Assembly: GCA_021527695.1 (NCBI GenBank)
Contig: JAKFAO010000008.1
Coordinates: 1,054,001 to 1,118,000, forward strand
From: Naematelia aurantialba
Lineage: Eukaryota; Basidiomycota; Tremellomycetes; Tremellales; Naemateliaceae
DNA: 64,000 nt
Direction of reading: 5' to 3'
Both the position numbers and the translations under genes were made by a program. Every line of letters begins with the position of its first letter. The stretch's first letter is position 1. The notes under the pieces were generated by a model, which saw only the letters and a program-made list of their open reading frames with translations, was not told the origin of the DNA and ran no database searches. This document shows, one piece after another, positions 37,438 to 50,277 of the stretch.

Positions 37438-40260
37438 ATGGTCACTGCTGCAGAATTTGAGCCCGAGCCTGAACCGGATATAGGTGGGCATCCTCCCACA
37501 CCAACACGAGAATATCTGCTCCACGGAAAGACACGTATCGAGCCTATCGAAGCTCCCGAGACCACCGAGACTACCAAGACTCAAGGTCACAATCGAGCCG
37601 GAGACGACTGGAACTGCAGTAACAGACCTGATCAGCTTACCGGCCTCTCGAGTCATGCAAAGAACCATGGCGCCAACGACAGCGCCGATCAGCCAAACCG
37701 CAGCACGTCGGATAGCAAGGCTGCGATCGACAATGACGACCACAAAGAGAAAGAGCACGACGCCGTGCATTTCGCCCAAGACGTTCCCGACCTGACTCGT
37801 AAGGAAGCCACGCTCCCTTCTATTTCAGCCTCGGGCGACTCTATTCCAACGGGGGTCCACTCCAATGCGCACCATCGAGAGGGTGCTCATGGGATGGCGG
37901 ATGAGTCCGTGCATTCAGCGAATGCGGAGCCGACCATCAAGCAGAGTTTGGTGGTGAGTTGTCTATCCATAGATGTCCGCGTTGTCCGCGTAATCGTCTG
38001 TTTGCAGCGATTTTCCTTTGTCGCTCTTGCTTCTCTTGCTTTCTTCCCTTCCTTCCTTTCCTTTCCTTCCCTTCCTTCCCTTCCTTCCCTTCCTTCCCTT
38101 CCTTCCCTTCCTTCCCTTCCTTCCCTTCCTTCCCTTCCTTCTCCCTTATCTTCCTTCCTTATCTTCCTTCCTTCTCTTCCTTCCTTCTCTTCCTTCTCGT
38201 CCTTCTCCCTATTCTTCTTTCTCTTCCTTCTCATCCCCTCTTCGGGTCCACAACTCCCACTCTACCACCGCACTCCACCATCGTGTTTCCCTCGGCTACT
38301 GATTCAAGCAACAACGCTGACACCTGAAGAACACCCTCCGCTCAATCCCTTACATAGCAGCCATACCCATTCTCCTCCCCGTCTCATGGGCCCTGCATTT
38401 CAGCCACCAATCCCCCGTCGCCGTCTTCATCACGTCGTTACTCACGATCGTGCCGATCGCCGGCGGGCTCAGCTTTGCTACCGAAGAGCTGGCGATGCGC
38501 ATTGGGGAGGCTTGGGGCGGGTTGTTGAATGCTACTTTTGGGTAAGTTCCTCATGGTCCTCCATCATTTGCTCGGTCGTCTCTGCCAAGTGTTTCGCCCC
38601 GGGCTCTTTCCCTTGCGAGGTTCACTGTCTTCCCTCACCATGTGACATGAACATCGAGGAACCCGTTACTCATGCCTTCAATCCCGTAGAAACGCAGTGG
38701 AGCTCCTCATCGCCATTCTGGCTCTGGTAGACGGTGAAATTGACATCGTACAAGCAAGCATGATAGGGAGTATCCTTTCGAATGGTGAGTTTAAGCGACG
38801 GGTTGGATAATCTTCGACCCTGCCAGACGGAGGTGAAGTGGACATGGTCTAAAAATGTTGATCTCTTCCTCCCAGTACTGTTGGTGCTTGGGATGAGCTA
38901 TTTCGCCGGTGGTCTGCGGTTCCATGAGCAGAACTACGCGATCGTTGGAGCGCAGATGCACATCTCTCTATTGGGAATTTCGGTACGTGCTCCGCTGGCT
39001 GTCCATCTTCTGCCTCCTTAGCATCCCGTCTCGAAGGGTTTCCATGGTCTGGGCTTGAACGACTGTGACGCTGACGAGACATCATAGCTCATGGCGATCG
39101 TGCTCCCCGCCGCGTTCCACTTTGCGTTTCCCGACACGCAAGCGGTAGTGAACCAGGTTCTCCGACCAGGTGTTATGCCTGAAGGAGAAGAGCTTGACAA
39201 CCTGCTCAAGATGTCCCGTGGACTGAGCTTCATCCTCTTGGCTGTGTATGGCATGTTTCTGACATTCCAATTGTATAGTGAGTGCTCGTTCCTTCACAGT
39301 GGTTCTCGCACCGATTGGATGAAATTCGTCAACAGATAGCTAGGAGTCATGCCTCGTCTGATCATTGCTGATCGATTCACAGCCCATGCGTATCTCTTTC
39401 GCATCCCGAGGGAGCCAAATGTCCATCCACTGCCTGGTCCGAAGCCTACGCATGAGCATGTCTTCCCCCGGCCGCATTGGGTGCCGTCTATCGCCGACTC
39501 TGACTCGACGTCCACGACGTCCAGCACCACAACCGGCGGACCTTTGCGCCGAATTCGCCAGTGGTCTGCCAAAGCTCGCTCTCATTCAGACGTCTCAGAG
39601 GTCGTTGCGATGCCTGTTCCGTCACGCGATCTCACACTGGACCCTACTATTCCTCACCCTCACCCCGGAAGCAACGACATGGAGTCCCAGTCTGCTCAAC
39701 CAGCCAAGAGTCGCCCAGCGACAAAGCACAAGATAACATTTTGGTACGCTATCGCGCTACTGACTAGCATGACGGCCCTCGCTGGCGTCACGGCTGAATG
39801 GCTGGTGGACTCCATCGATGGCCTGACCGCCGAGGGGCACGTGTCGCGGGAATTCGTAGGACTCATCCTCTTGCCTGTGATTGGCAACTCTGTGGAGCAT
39901 ATCACAGCAGTCACTGTGTCCGTCAAGGACAAGCTCAACTTGAGCATGTCAATAGCGGTCGGATCGAGCATCCAGGTCTCGCTGTGTATCCTGCCAATAC
40001 TGGTGCTCGTGGGCTGGGCGATTGGGCAACCGATGATCCTGTTCTTCGATACGTTTGAGACGTGAGTCCTGGCTGTCCCAGGCTCAGTTTGCTCGGTAGT
40101 CGGAATACGCGTGTTCGCGTTTGCGCTTACCTCTTACAGCATCACCCTGGTGATTTCCATTCTCCTGGTCAACTTTGCCATCTCTGACGGACGGACCAAC
40201 TACCTCGAGGGGTTCATCATGATGATGGCGTACGTGTCCATTGCGCTGGTGTGCTGGTGA
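37438..40260 (+). CDS. VCX1: Vacuolar Ca2+/H+ exchanger (CAX family)
   Basis: Seven exons: 37438-37953, 38330-38541, 38690-38784, 38876-38982, 39088-39277, 39383-40061, 40140-40260; 639 aa. It exchanges cytosolic Ca2+ for vacuolar protons. The two inverted alpha repeats are clear: GNAVELLIAILAL (Gly243, Asn244, Glu247) and GNSVEHITAV (Gly542, Asn543, Glu546), with about eleven membrane segments. A hydrophilic N-terminal region of 170 residues, longer than in yeast Vcx1, resembles the autoinhibitory tails of plant CAX proteins; that is analogy only. The loop between the two halves (about 375-490) is long and Ser/Thr/Pro-rich. I start at 37438 because the frame upstream is CT-rich leader. Intron 1 holds a long pyrimidine repeat. 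Confidence 0.92.
38042..38235. repeat. Polypyrimidine CTTCC repeat in VCX1 intron 1
   Basis: About 190 bp of CTTCC/CTTTC units, with a near-perfect (CCTTCCCTT)n core, inside the 376-nt intron. Such mirror-symmetric pyrimidine tracts can form triplex DNA. Confidence 0.85.
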
Positions 40261-40656
40261 GTCTGGTCTGAGGTGTGAGGCCAGGCTTACCCGAGCAGGT
40301 TCTATAACCCGGTGTGAGGTTCTATAACCCGGTGTGAGATGTTTGAGAATTCACAAACGAGGAATCGGCAGATTAAGTGGCTACGAGGTCCTGGTAATAA
40401 AGGGGTGGACTGGTGTTGCCGGACAGTGGGAAAGCGAAAAGCGAGATGAGTGTATCTCTGCGGCGCAGAATGATTTGAACCTAGAGAAAATGCAGTATTG
40501 AACACGAGTTGTAAGATTGGAGAAAAATGCAGCATAACATGATATTTAACATGAGATTGAGATAGTTTTGCAGCATAGTGCCGAGTATTGGACGAGCGCT
40601 CAGTTGCCCGCCACCACCACCACCACCACCACCGCCGCCGCCACAGCAGGCAGGGC
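40261..40656. other. Intergenic between convergent VCX1 and MRF1, with two repeats
   Basis: At about 40298-40338 a 21-bp unit (GGTTCTATAACCCGGTGTGA plus one base) is repeated twice. At 40611-40643 there is a CCACCA/CCGCCG run just past the MRF1 stop. Confidence 0.6.
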
Positions 40657-43101
40657 CTAGTCGTCGAAATCCTCCTCGCCAGCCAAGAGAGCCTCCAGGC
40701 GGCGGTCCATGAGATCCTGCGCTAGGGCTTGGTGGATCGCCTCGAGGCCTTCTCCCTCCATCACCTGCTCCAGCTGCGAGACCGAGACGTTTACGCGGTG
40801 GTCGGTTATGCGGTCCTGCGGGGTCAGCGGTGCTGGACTGCAGCGGAGTCGCGGGGGGGGGGGGTTAAGCAAAGTGTGGTGGGGGGTGTGGTAAGAAGGC
40901 GGGGTGCGAGGAAGGAAGGTGGGGTGGGCGGTGTGTTGGTACTATCGCGCGATAAGGCCAGCAGAGACCAATGTCGAGAACAGCATTTGGAAAAGTACAG
41001 AGAACGACAAGACGAGAGGCAAGGGCAAGGGTTCGGGGAGAAACGTGAGTTAATGCATAGGGAAAGACATGGGAAGAGAGGCTGCTTCAAGCGCGCAAAA
41101 GAGCAACTGACCTGCGGGAAATTGTACGTCCGGATCTTCTCGCTCCGATCGCCATTCTTGACCTGGCTCTTGCGGCCCTGTTTCTTCGCAGCAGCCGCTT
41201 CGGCGTCTTTGACCGCGGCTAGTCGGGAGCGGAGGATCGCATATGCCCATTCGCGGTTCTGCATGGTTTGCGTCAGCTCGCGGTCGTACTTGGAAGATGA
41301 GAAGGTGTATGAGTTATGAGTTGTGATGTAGGATATGAGAACACGAAATATAAGACATGAGACATGAGATGAAGATGAAGATGAAGATGAAGATGAAGAT
41401 GAAGATGAAGATGAAGATGAAGATGAAGATGAAGATGAAGATGAAGATGAGATAAGCTGAAGATGAGATACCCACCTGATGTTGCGACCGCGAGTCCTGC
41501 ATCGATACCGAGATGCCCGAGGGGAGATGCGTGAGGCGAACGGCCGATTCCGTCTTGTTGACATGCTACCCGGTATCAGAAACGTTCCACAGCGTAATGC
41601 GTCATGGCATCGTCGTGCATGCCACAGGGATGAACGTTGTGATTGAGAGGGTGTGCTCAGCGTCGCGACTCACCTGACCACCCTTGCCTCCTGACCGCAT
41701 CGTCTCTTCCCGGACCTCTGATTGTTCGAACAGCGGCTCGTCGGGTTTGTCAGGATAGACGGGGAAGACCTGAGTGTCTGGTCAGAACTGCGATACATGG
41801 CGCACATCCCCTGATTTCCCGTCGCGTCTGGCACATAGTCGACAAGAATGCAAGGAGAAGAAAGTATAAGGACGACGCGCAGCCCAAGCCAAGCACGGAA
41901 CGGCGCAGGGGAGCAAGATGAATAAAATAGAAAATGGATGATACACGAAATGACACTCACGATCACGCCCACCGTGCTCGTATGGATCTTGTCCTCCTTG
42001 GTATGCAGTGGCACCCTCTGCACCCTGTGCACCCCCCTTTCCCACTTGAGCGCCGCATACGGTCCCGGCTCGTCCTCGGACGCATACGGCGGAGGAGAGA
42101 ACTGCACTGTCATCTCGCGCAACGAGCTCCCGCTCTTGCCTGCCACCGGGCCCTCTGCGCGACTCAACACCTCGGCTATCCAGCCCTGCTTCTCCGCGAA
42201 ACGGAGGTACATCCTCGACAGCTGGTCGGCGAACACGCCGGCCTCGCCGCCGCCCACGCCGAGCTGGAGCGACAGCATAGCCGGCAGCGAGTCTCGCGGG
42301 GACGGCGGAAGGAGAAGTCGGGGGAGCAGGTCGGTGAGCAGTGCGTCGAGCTGGTCGCACAGCTCGGCGTGCTCGGCGCGGAACATTTCGCGCAGAGTCG
42401 GGTCGGGGTCGGACAGGTGCGGCTGGAGATCTAGTATTGCCTGAGCAGTTGTTAGTCCGAGCGGAGAAGGAGGTGAGACACTTGAGCGATCAGCTAAAGG
42501 AAGGAGGAGGGAGCGAGGAAGGAAGAGGGGGAGTGATGGAGAAAGGCAGGAGGAAGGAAGTGGCCGAAGAGGAAGGAAGGCTAGTAGCACAACGGTAAAC
42601 GGACCTTACGAAGCCTCTCATAACTCTCCCAAGCCTCGACGAGTCCATGCAGCTCCTTGGCCACTTTCGTACGAAGCTTCATCGCTTCAATCCCCTGGTC
42701 CGGATCATCCTGCAAGATCAGTACGCAACGTGCAGCTCAATTGCCTAGTTTTCACTGACATTATCCACGACAGAGCGGTAGTAGTCCACCTTGAACCGTG
42801 CAGATTCCACCACCTTGGCGTTTTCAGCTTCGACAGGCGTAGCCCACTGCTGTTCCTGCACCTGCTGAACCTCTTCACACCTGGACGGCGTGGTCGAGAA
42901 CCAGGACCGTCTCCCGTCGCCGTTCACCGGATGACTGACAGGGATCACTCGGCGGCAGGCTCTGGGAGACGCCATACATCGCCGGCAAAGCGAGCTGGAG
43001 GCAGCGGCATTGCCAGGCGAACGGCGTCCCAGCGCCGAGGTCGATGCTATTGTGCTTGAAAAGGCTCGAGTTGCATGCCTAGCTTGGCGAGTGGTGAGCA
43101 T
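40657..43101 (-). CDS. MRF1: Mitochondrial peptide chain release factor 1
   Basis: Seven exons: 43101-42760, 42709-42610, 42430-41961, 41769-41674, 41565-41476, 41258-41112, 40815-40657; 467 aa. It reads UAA/UAG in the mitochondrial A site and triggers peptide release. The GGQ motif is at about residues 334-336 (SGGKGGQ), with intron 4 falling exactly after the GGQ glutamine codon and [15 protein letters not shown] on the next exon. The start at 43101 gives a basic, Ser/Thr-rich presequence ([19 protein letters not shown]). The frame is open a little further upstream but only from TTG. The codon-recognition domain lies in exon 3. A hexamer array fills intron 5. Confidence 0.92.
41366..41453. 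repeat. GATGAA hexamer array in MRF1 intron 5
   Basis: About 14 uninterrupted GATGAA units within the 217-nt intron. Confidence 0.9.
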
Positions 43102-43543
43102 GGGATGAGGGATAGAGGCAAGTTTGACTTGTGCGCCGAAATTATTGTCGGGCAGTCGGAGCAATCTCGGAAATTCTCCGCTCCTCGATGAGAAGGCTTT
43201 ATGGCAGCATCCTTGAGCTCAACACCTACGACCGTCCACCAGCTTGTGAGCGGGCGTCGAGGAGCCCAGGCTCGCTGACGATGACTGCACTCGCATGGCT
43301 CTTGAGTAGATGAGCCGTGCATCACGCGCGTCGTGTCGTGTCGTGTCGTGTCGTGTCGTGTCGTGTCGAGGCATGATCGTCGCTAAACGCCCTCTGGCAC
43401 GCTCCGTGCGATCCCTTCAAAGGCGAGGCCGGTGGTACATGCTGACCCCACTGAGCCGTCAAAGTTGTTCTCTGATCATCGTTCTCTTCCTTACCTTCGT
43501 CCCCGGCTCATCCTCTATACGGTCACTCGCCTGCTGACGCACC
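43102..43543. repeat. Divergent promoter with a GTGTC pentamer array
   Basis: Intergenic stretch between the start codons of MRF1 and the FAS1 gene. At 43328-43371 the pentamer TCGTG repeats about eight times, roughly 170 bp upstream of the FAS1 start. Nothing else seen. Confidence 0.75.
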
Positions 43544-45888
43544 ATGCGGCTTTTCTGGCTTACACCCCTCCTGCCACTGGCGGTGGCTCAACAGTCGTTG
43601 AATCGTACACAGTCGTTGAATCGTACACAGTCGCTGAATCATACGGCGTACTTTTCCGGCCTTCAGGCCACTCTGCTTGATCTGGGGTTAAACGAATTTG
43701 TCAAAGCCTTGAGGGCGGTCCGCACCACCGCCCCTGGCCAACAGCTTCTGGATAGCCTGTACACGGGTTCGGTGGATGGGCAGTTCACACTCTACGCCCC
43801 TGTCGATACGGTGCGTCTGTCCTCCCCTGAGCCAGTTTTGAGCGGCCGCAGATGACTCACTGTGTTCGTAGGCATGGGCGGCCAAGGGTTTCAGCAATCC
43901 TCAGCTAAGCGGTGATCTCGTATCGCTCCTCTCCTACCATGTCAGTATCCCCGATCATCTGGACCGTCGGTTCTTTCCCTGCACCTCTTGTTCCTTGTTA
44001 CCATTCTTCTCCACTCCTTCACGGTCCGCCAATTGTGTATTTTTACATGCCACAATACTTGAGGTTCTTGCTAACCACCCGACACTAACGCAGATGGTCA
44101 CCGCCCAACTCAACACGTCGACTGATATTGCCCTGTCCCGCACGCACACCGTGGCGTTCACAAAACTCGATACCAACACCACTCTACTCCCGGACGGGCA
44201 GTCCCAGGTCATCGTGCTCGAGATGGCACCCAACACCACGTCCAGCAATACAGTCTTGGTCCGCGGGGACACGTGGAACGCAACCAGCACGGCGCCGCAG
44301 GTGGTTTTCCAAAACCTCTACATCCAGCCTATCGACAAGGTGAGCTTCCGCGCAGCCAAAAGGTGTCAAAGCTCATGCTGCACCAGATACTTGCAATTGT
44401 AGGTATCTAGTGCTGGTTCTGGATTTATCAACGAAACCTTTGCTCCGGCTCACCCTTACACTTCAATGACAGCCATGTCGTGTTGGGTGTCGGGTGTTGG
44501 CGGTGTAGCGATGGTGGCTGAAAACACATACTGTAGCCCTGGCCACTACTTACGACGCTCGCGCTTCCCCACCTCGCCCTATCCTCGCCAATCGGTGCGA
44601 CTTCCTACCTGGATATCATCGCCTCTCTAGGGCTGAACGACACCTTTTCGACCTGCGTCGGCTGCACCTTCTTGGTTCCCGTCAACTCTGCCATCGAATC
44701 CATCTCGGACAACTTGAGCGCCCTCAATAGTTCGCAGCTGAATTCCCTGGTGCTCAATCATGTAAGTCACAAACTCCCCATCCACCTTTCTCTCCGCCAG
44801 CTGAAGGACTGCTTTTCTGTGTTCTGGGATTCATTATATTGCGTACATTGCGTCCATCGGATACGTTTCATAGGTGATCAATGGTTCGACCATCTACTCG
44901 CCGCAGATCCATCCTGGGATGAGCTACGTCACGGCCGCCGGCTCGACATTGTCGTACGCTATCAATCAGACGGGCGGATTCCTCCTGGCCGGCCCTTCAG
45001 TCGCCAGGATCCTGCGGTCGGACGTGATCGTTTCCAATGGGGTTGTGCATGTGAGCCGGGTGTTTCTCCGCCTCTCAGCTCACACCGCTCTTCACACGCA
45101 TCGTCCAGAATAAATCCCACCGACCAATGTCCAATGCTGTTCGAGTAACTCCAGCCCGGCTGCCCCATACTCTCACACCGATGACAAATGATGGTCAGCT
45201 GACGAGGCGGCATCGGTACTGCGTTGTAGCTCATCGACCATATGTTTCTCGATACCGAATCGAACGCTGCCGTAGCGGCGGCGGCGTGAGTGGCGAATAT
45301 TCCTCTTCATGATAATTCCTTCTTATGAGAATTCCCTTCTTATGATACAATACCCTCCTTCCATCCCGTCTGCGTCTCTTCCCCAGACCCGGCTTCTTCC
45401 ACATCAAACTCCTCCTTCGTATACTTGCAGTCGTCTCCCACCCACCGTTCCTGCAGCAGAAGCAACCTGCTGCTCGACTACACATTAGTCCAGCGTGCCC
45501 CAGCCCTGCAAGAGGAGAAGAGGGGGTGGGGGGGAGGGGGCTCCACGGTGTCTGCGTCAACTCCAGCTGATGTAATTACAGCGCCACTGCACCTCAAGAC
45601 GGAACGAGCAGCGTCAGCGGTCTCGTCGGGACATTCGCCACTGCCTCCCCCACCTCGGCCAATATCACCCGGACCCCAACGCGTACCCTGTCGCATGGCA
45701 AGACCCAGACGGGGCAGGTGCAGTCGAATGGTGCTACAGCGCGCTTGCCTCCTTCCGCTTTCTGCTGGGTGGCAGTGACTGGACTTTGGGTGACGGCGTT
45801 TAGATCTTGGGTGACGGCGACGGGACGTTGTGGGATTGGACAGATGGCAGTCGGGGTCGTGTTTCTGGTCGCTCTGCTTTCGACTTAA
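43544..45888 (+). CDS. Secreted/surface protein with two FAS1 (fasciclin) domains
   Basis: Seven exons: 43544-43810, 43872-43940, 44094-44339, 44537-44761, 44874-45050, 45230-45285, 45582-45888; 448 aa. FAS1 domains mediate adhesion at fungal cell surfaces. The signal peptide spans about residues 1-16 (MRLFWLTPLLPLAVAQ). The mature N-terminus begins with three hexapeptides SLNRTQ/SLNRTQ/SLNHTA, each with an N-glycosylation sequon. FAS1 domain 1 covers about 35-190 (FTLYAPVDTAW) and domain 2 about 195-345 (CTFLVPVNSAI, VINGSTIYSPQI). A Ser/Thr/Gly-rich stalk follows. The tail (MAVGVVFLVALLST) is hydrophobic and terminal, fitting a GPI-anchor signal, although the expected small-residue omega site is not obvious. 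Many further NxT/NxS sites. The acceptor at 44537 is the best of several choices. Confidence 0.85.
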
Positions 45889-46647
45889 TCACCTGGGTCT
45901 TGGCTCTCTCTTTTCTCGCTCTCGTTTCTCTCTCTCTCGTTTCTCTCTCTCTCCTCCGTCATCTTATGGTCCTCGACAAGAACGCATCGACAACGATAAC
46001 GACGAAACGAAACTACTGCATCATCCCTGTTCGTCTCGAAACGAACCCTGCGTCATCCCACTCCGTCTCCGTCTTGGGTCAACCTAATCAACCTCCTGCC
46101 ACCACCCGCGGCGTCTGCATTTGCCTCTCCGTATCACGGATATCTATCTAGCGACGAGTGCTTGTGCTTGCCCAACGCAGTGGTTTCGTATTTCCCTTAC
46201 ATCGTTCTCAGCCCCTTGCGTCAATCATAGACTAGCACGGCCGGTTCCGCATACATCGATTCTCCGTAATATGGACAATATGTGCTTCAACGTGCGTGGC
46301 TGTCGAGCCCAGCCCACGTCGTGTATGCACGCCATGAGTCCCATCCTGCCAGCGTGCTGATTGTACGTATGTACTTGGCCGTACTAGCGTTCGTATACCG
46401 CTACCTACATATGCTACACACGCTACAGACGTGCCCTCCGGGTTTCGCTTTACTGCCATACCCAACTCCCCTGATTAGAGATACGGCCCAGGACGCCACG
46501 CCGCCTTCATCGCCTACCACCAGCGCCCAAGTACCCCAAGTGTCCCAAGTGTCCCAAGTGCCCCAAGTGCTCCAAGTACCCCAAGCACCCCAAGTGCTCG
46601 AAGTCCCCCCCCCCTTCCCCACCCGCCAAACACCCCCCCACCCGTGG
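45889..46647. other. Intergenic between convergent genes, with a 10-bp tandem repeat
   Basis: No supported gene. At about 46528-46605 a 10-bp unit (CCCAAGTGTC and variants) repeats seven or eight times, just past the stop of the DUF4211 gene. Confidence 0.6.
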
Positions 46648-49600
46648 CTAGTCATCCCTTTCCGTATCGTGCTCGAGCATCTCCGACCGCGTCACGAGGT
46701 CCTCCAACCACTTGAAATCCTTCGCCTGGTACCCCATCCCATCCATCCACTCGGTCACCTCGCCTACATCCTTGTACGCCTCGCACAGTCCTCGTTTGCG
46801 CAGCCTCGCGACTCTGGCCTGCGTCTGCGCCCTCCGCGCTCGGCGGCGCGCTCGCCGATCCTCCGCTTCGTCGGGATCTTCCTCCGAGTCGCTATCGGAC
46901 GAACTCTCCTCAGAGTCCTCTGGGACCGTTTTGTACAATGCTCGAAGGAGGTCGCGGTAGTACCCCCTGATGCGGTAGTACAGCTCGTCCTCTGCTTTAT
47001 CAGTGATACTGCCGGCGCAAGACACGGTGGAGATTTGACGAATATAACACGCGGTGGAGGTGAGGGGTGGACTCACCCCAGTGGGTCATTTGATGGTAAC
47101 ACTCTGATCGGCGCTTGCACATACGCCCTAGCACGATGAGCCACCTCCATTCAACACGGACACTTCCGAGGCGAACATGAATACGACCAGAATCAAAAAC
47201 GACCAGGCTCACCCATGCGGAATTCCCGTGGAAGTTCCTTGTCTTCGCTAGAAGAACTAGAATCGTCCGACGATGCACGCCTCGAGAGCTGCTTTTGACT
47301 CCCCCGCCCCGTATTCAGTTTCGGCGTCGACATCTTGCCTCGCTTCCCGTGTTTACCTGTTCCGCGCTCCGAGGCAGAATCAGACTCGGAATCAGAGTCG
47401 ATCGGTTCGTGTGTCTCCTTGTCGTATGGATCGCCTTCAAGGTATACCCGCCACGTAGATCTCCGTCCGCCCAAATGGCAGGCGTCGCACCCTGGTTCTG
47501 GGAAATCAAGGAACACACCCTTCACCCATGTCAGCAACCCAAATCCGTTGATCCGACACTCGACGTAGATAGATCGTCTTTTTCCGTCCCGACAGTCGAC
47601 GACGACACTCACTCTGAAGGTAGGAAACGTCTCTAGCGCGCGAACAAAGTCGCTCCGCCATATCTGGCTGCGAACCCGCGAACTCTTGTAACCCTCCATC
47701 CGCCGTCGTAGATCCCGCACCATCGGGAGAAAGTAATCCGCCGTCTCTCCAGATAGCGGTAGTATCCGCGGCCCTTTGACGACGAGCAACACGAGGTAGT
47801 GGTATACGACCTTGAACTTGAACTCTGGCGTCTGCGCCGAGTTGTGAGAGAACTGGTGCGGCAAGAGACCTTCTTGTACCGCCCCGCCATCGTCAACGAT
47901 GAAATCTTCGCTTCCGCTCGACGCAGCAGAGTCGGACGTATAGCTTTCCTCGCTGCTCGAATCGGAAATCGGCGCCTGGCCCATACGTGCTGCGCGCATC
48001 TTGCGCAGGTTGCGCTGGAACGAAGTCTCCGTTTTCTTCCGGAGCCGAGACGTGGCCTTGAACCGCTCCGGCTCGTCATATGCCAAATCGTCAATAGCGT
48101 CATCTGAATCTGTTTCGGCGTCGTGATCTTCCTCAGCCTTGGAAGCTCGCTGCTTCGGCTTGACTTTTGGTGCGTTTGATGCGCGATTGGTGGGTCGTCC
48201 GGACCTGGAAGACTTGGATCCACGCCCTGATTTGCCGGACTTGGGCGCTTCCTCTTCGACTCCCGCGGCAGGGCGCATTTTGCGGCTCTTCGTTTCTGGA
48301 TCGCGTAGGTTCATCCCGGACGAGTCGCTTGCGGATCGCGAAGGTTGCGGCGAGACATCCTTCGCGTGCTTTCCGGCGCTCTTAGTGGCGTACGTTCGGA
48401 CCGGAGGTTGATTTGTCTGCGGACCTCCCTTGCCCTGTCCGTTCCTTGCTGGTGAGATGTCGCTTGGCTTCTCAACCTCAGGGGCAACCCCAGCGGAACT
48501 TGTCACTCCGCTGTCTTCCACATTGCGGACTGGACTCGCTGGTTTTGGCAGAGTCATTGGTGCAGCGAGGGGATCCTCCTCCTCATCTACGTGGAGCAGG
48601 TCAGCGAGGTACGCGTCCGACTGACCATCCACCGCCGTCCCGACCTCTTCCGTCACCGACTGTGCCGGAGTGAAGACAACCGGAGCAGTTATAGTAGGCT
48701 GGTCACTCGCAGCGGCAGTATGCAGCGTGTATGCCGACCGTTGCTCCGCAGACAGAGTGGGCAACTCTATAACTAGCACTCTGGCTCGCTTGCCCGAGCT
48801 CAAATCGAGGGGCGCCGGAACGGCTTTGCGTTTCCGGTTCTGCTTCCCAGGTGCCGTTGTAGTAGACCGCCCGGACTTTTGGTTTTTGGAGATCGAAGCT
48901 GTGATAGCTGGCGCAGGCGTGGTACTCCTACCAGAGCTCGCGGAGGTGGAGGCACTTGCAGCCGCAGCGGGACGGGCGCGCAGAGTATGACGTGTTGATG
49001 TTGGCGTTGCTTCGCTTTGTTGTATTTGCGAGCGCATGATACGCAACGGAGGTGGTTCGAGAGATGACGAGCCTGTAGCTGGTATACGGCGGCTGCGTCG
49101 GGGCTGTTCTGCGGGTGGTGCTTCCTCCATCTGCTGAGCGGATGATTTCCGGGATCTGGATGCTCGCGTCAACGGTGCGGTGACAGGGGGTACGCGCCCC
49201 ATGTCCTCATCCTCCATAACGTCGTTGATGGAGTGTGCGTTAACGGGGTCGGACCGTCGTTTCTCTCTCCCAAGTCCATGTCGTGTAGTGGGTCTAGAGG
49301 GGGCCACGACTTCCTCGTCCCCTGGCTGCTGTTCCTCGACATGGCGAGTCTGGCCATTCCGCCCCCCTCTGATCCTTGCCGTCTGAGGACCATCTTTCTT
49401 CCGAGGACTCTGCCTCTCGTCGGGACTTCTCCCCAAGTCGGGATATCTCTTCTCGCTCGTCCCCTTATTGGGGCTTTCACTGTCAGAATCCCGCCTCTTC
49501 TTCGGACTCGTGCTCTTGCTCCGTTGACTCCCCCTCAGCTCCCCCCGATTCCTTCCAACAACACCAGCATACACCGGCGTATCCTCGTACCGCGTCACCC

Positions 49601-49964
49601 TCGTAGTCCGATGTTCCCCGGGTCCACGCCGCGCAGCCTGAGTGAGGGTGATGGCGTTCATGCCCTCGGACCCCTCTGAATCAGTCGACGTCGAGTGGTG
49701 TTCAGCTGGTTGGCGGGTGGTAGAGGGCTTGTCGTGGTCCCTCTTGGTCGGTGAACGACGGGTGGTAGAGGGCCGTGAGGTCGAAGCCGATGGGCCGGCC
49801 TCCTTTCGGGTCGGAGGGTCCATGAGGGTCCCAGTTGAAGGTCCCGGTAGACGAGAGGCGCCTGGATCGGCGGCACTCCGCGGCTGTCGCTGTCGCGGGG
49901 ACGGGTTGCGTCGAGAGCGCCGAGGAGACGGCGAGAAGTGGTCCTCGATCTTGGTCTGCGACAT
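46648..49964 (-). CDS. DUF4211-domain nuclear protein
   Basis: Three exons: 49964-47213, 47127-47077, 46991-46648; 1048 aa. The DUF4211 domain lies at about residues 690-860: it begins with FIVDD and contains EGLLPHQF, then FKVVYHYLVLLVV, and ends with CDACHLGGRRSTWRVYLEG.PYD, where the two cysteines and a histidine suggest a metal site. The segment across introns 1 and 2 (MCKRRSECYHQMTHWEDELYY) is also typical of the family. Residues 1-680 are basic, Ser/Pro/Arg-rich and disordered, suiting a chromatin or DNA-associated protein. The N-terminal QTKIEDHF resembles a PCNA-interacting motif. The family's function is not established. A transposon remnant lies about 315 bp upstream of the ATG. Confidence 0.85.
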
Positions 49965-50277
49965 ACAGTGACCTTGCGACGGGTCTTTATATCAGAATCA
50001 AGGGAACGGGATGAGGGACGAGCGTAAGTCTCAAGGGATGGCGAGGTGAGCGGACCGTGACCGTGACCGTCGCAGAGATTGCCGACCGGCCGGTTGGTTG
50101 CGATGGCGCAACGGGTCTCCTCAACGGCCCGACTAGGTACAGGAAATACAGAGAAGAGACCACAGCTACAAGCTCAGAAAAGTGGCCATAGAGGTCGTGG
50201 AGTCGTCATGGTCATTGTCAACAAGAGGTCGGAAATCTAGGAATGCAAGAGTAGGAAACCGGCGATCCTCCACTTTG
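49965..50277. other. Promoter region of the DUF4211 gene
   Basis: 313 bp between the ATG and the transposon. No ORF; nothing distinctive beyond a GTGACCGTGACCGT direct repeat near 50058. Confidence 0.45.

Noticed and set aside
40465..40490. GGTTCAAATC (minus strand) resembling a tRNA B box
   Set aside because: No complementary stems on either side.
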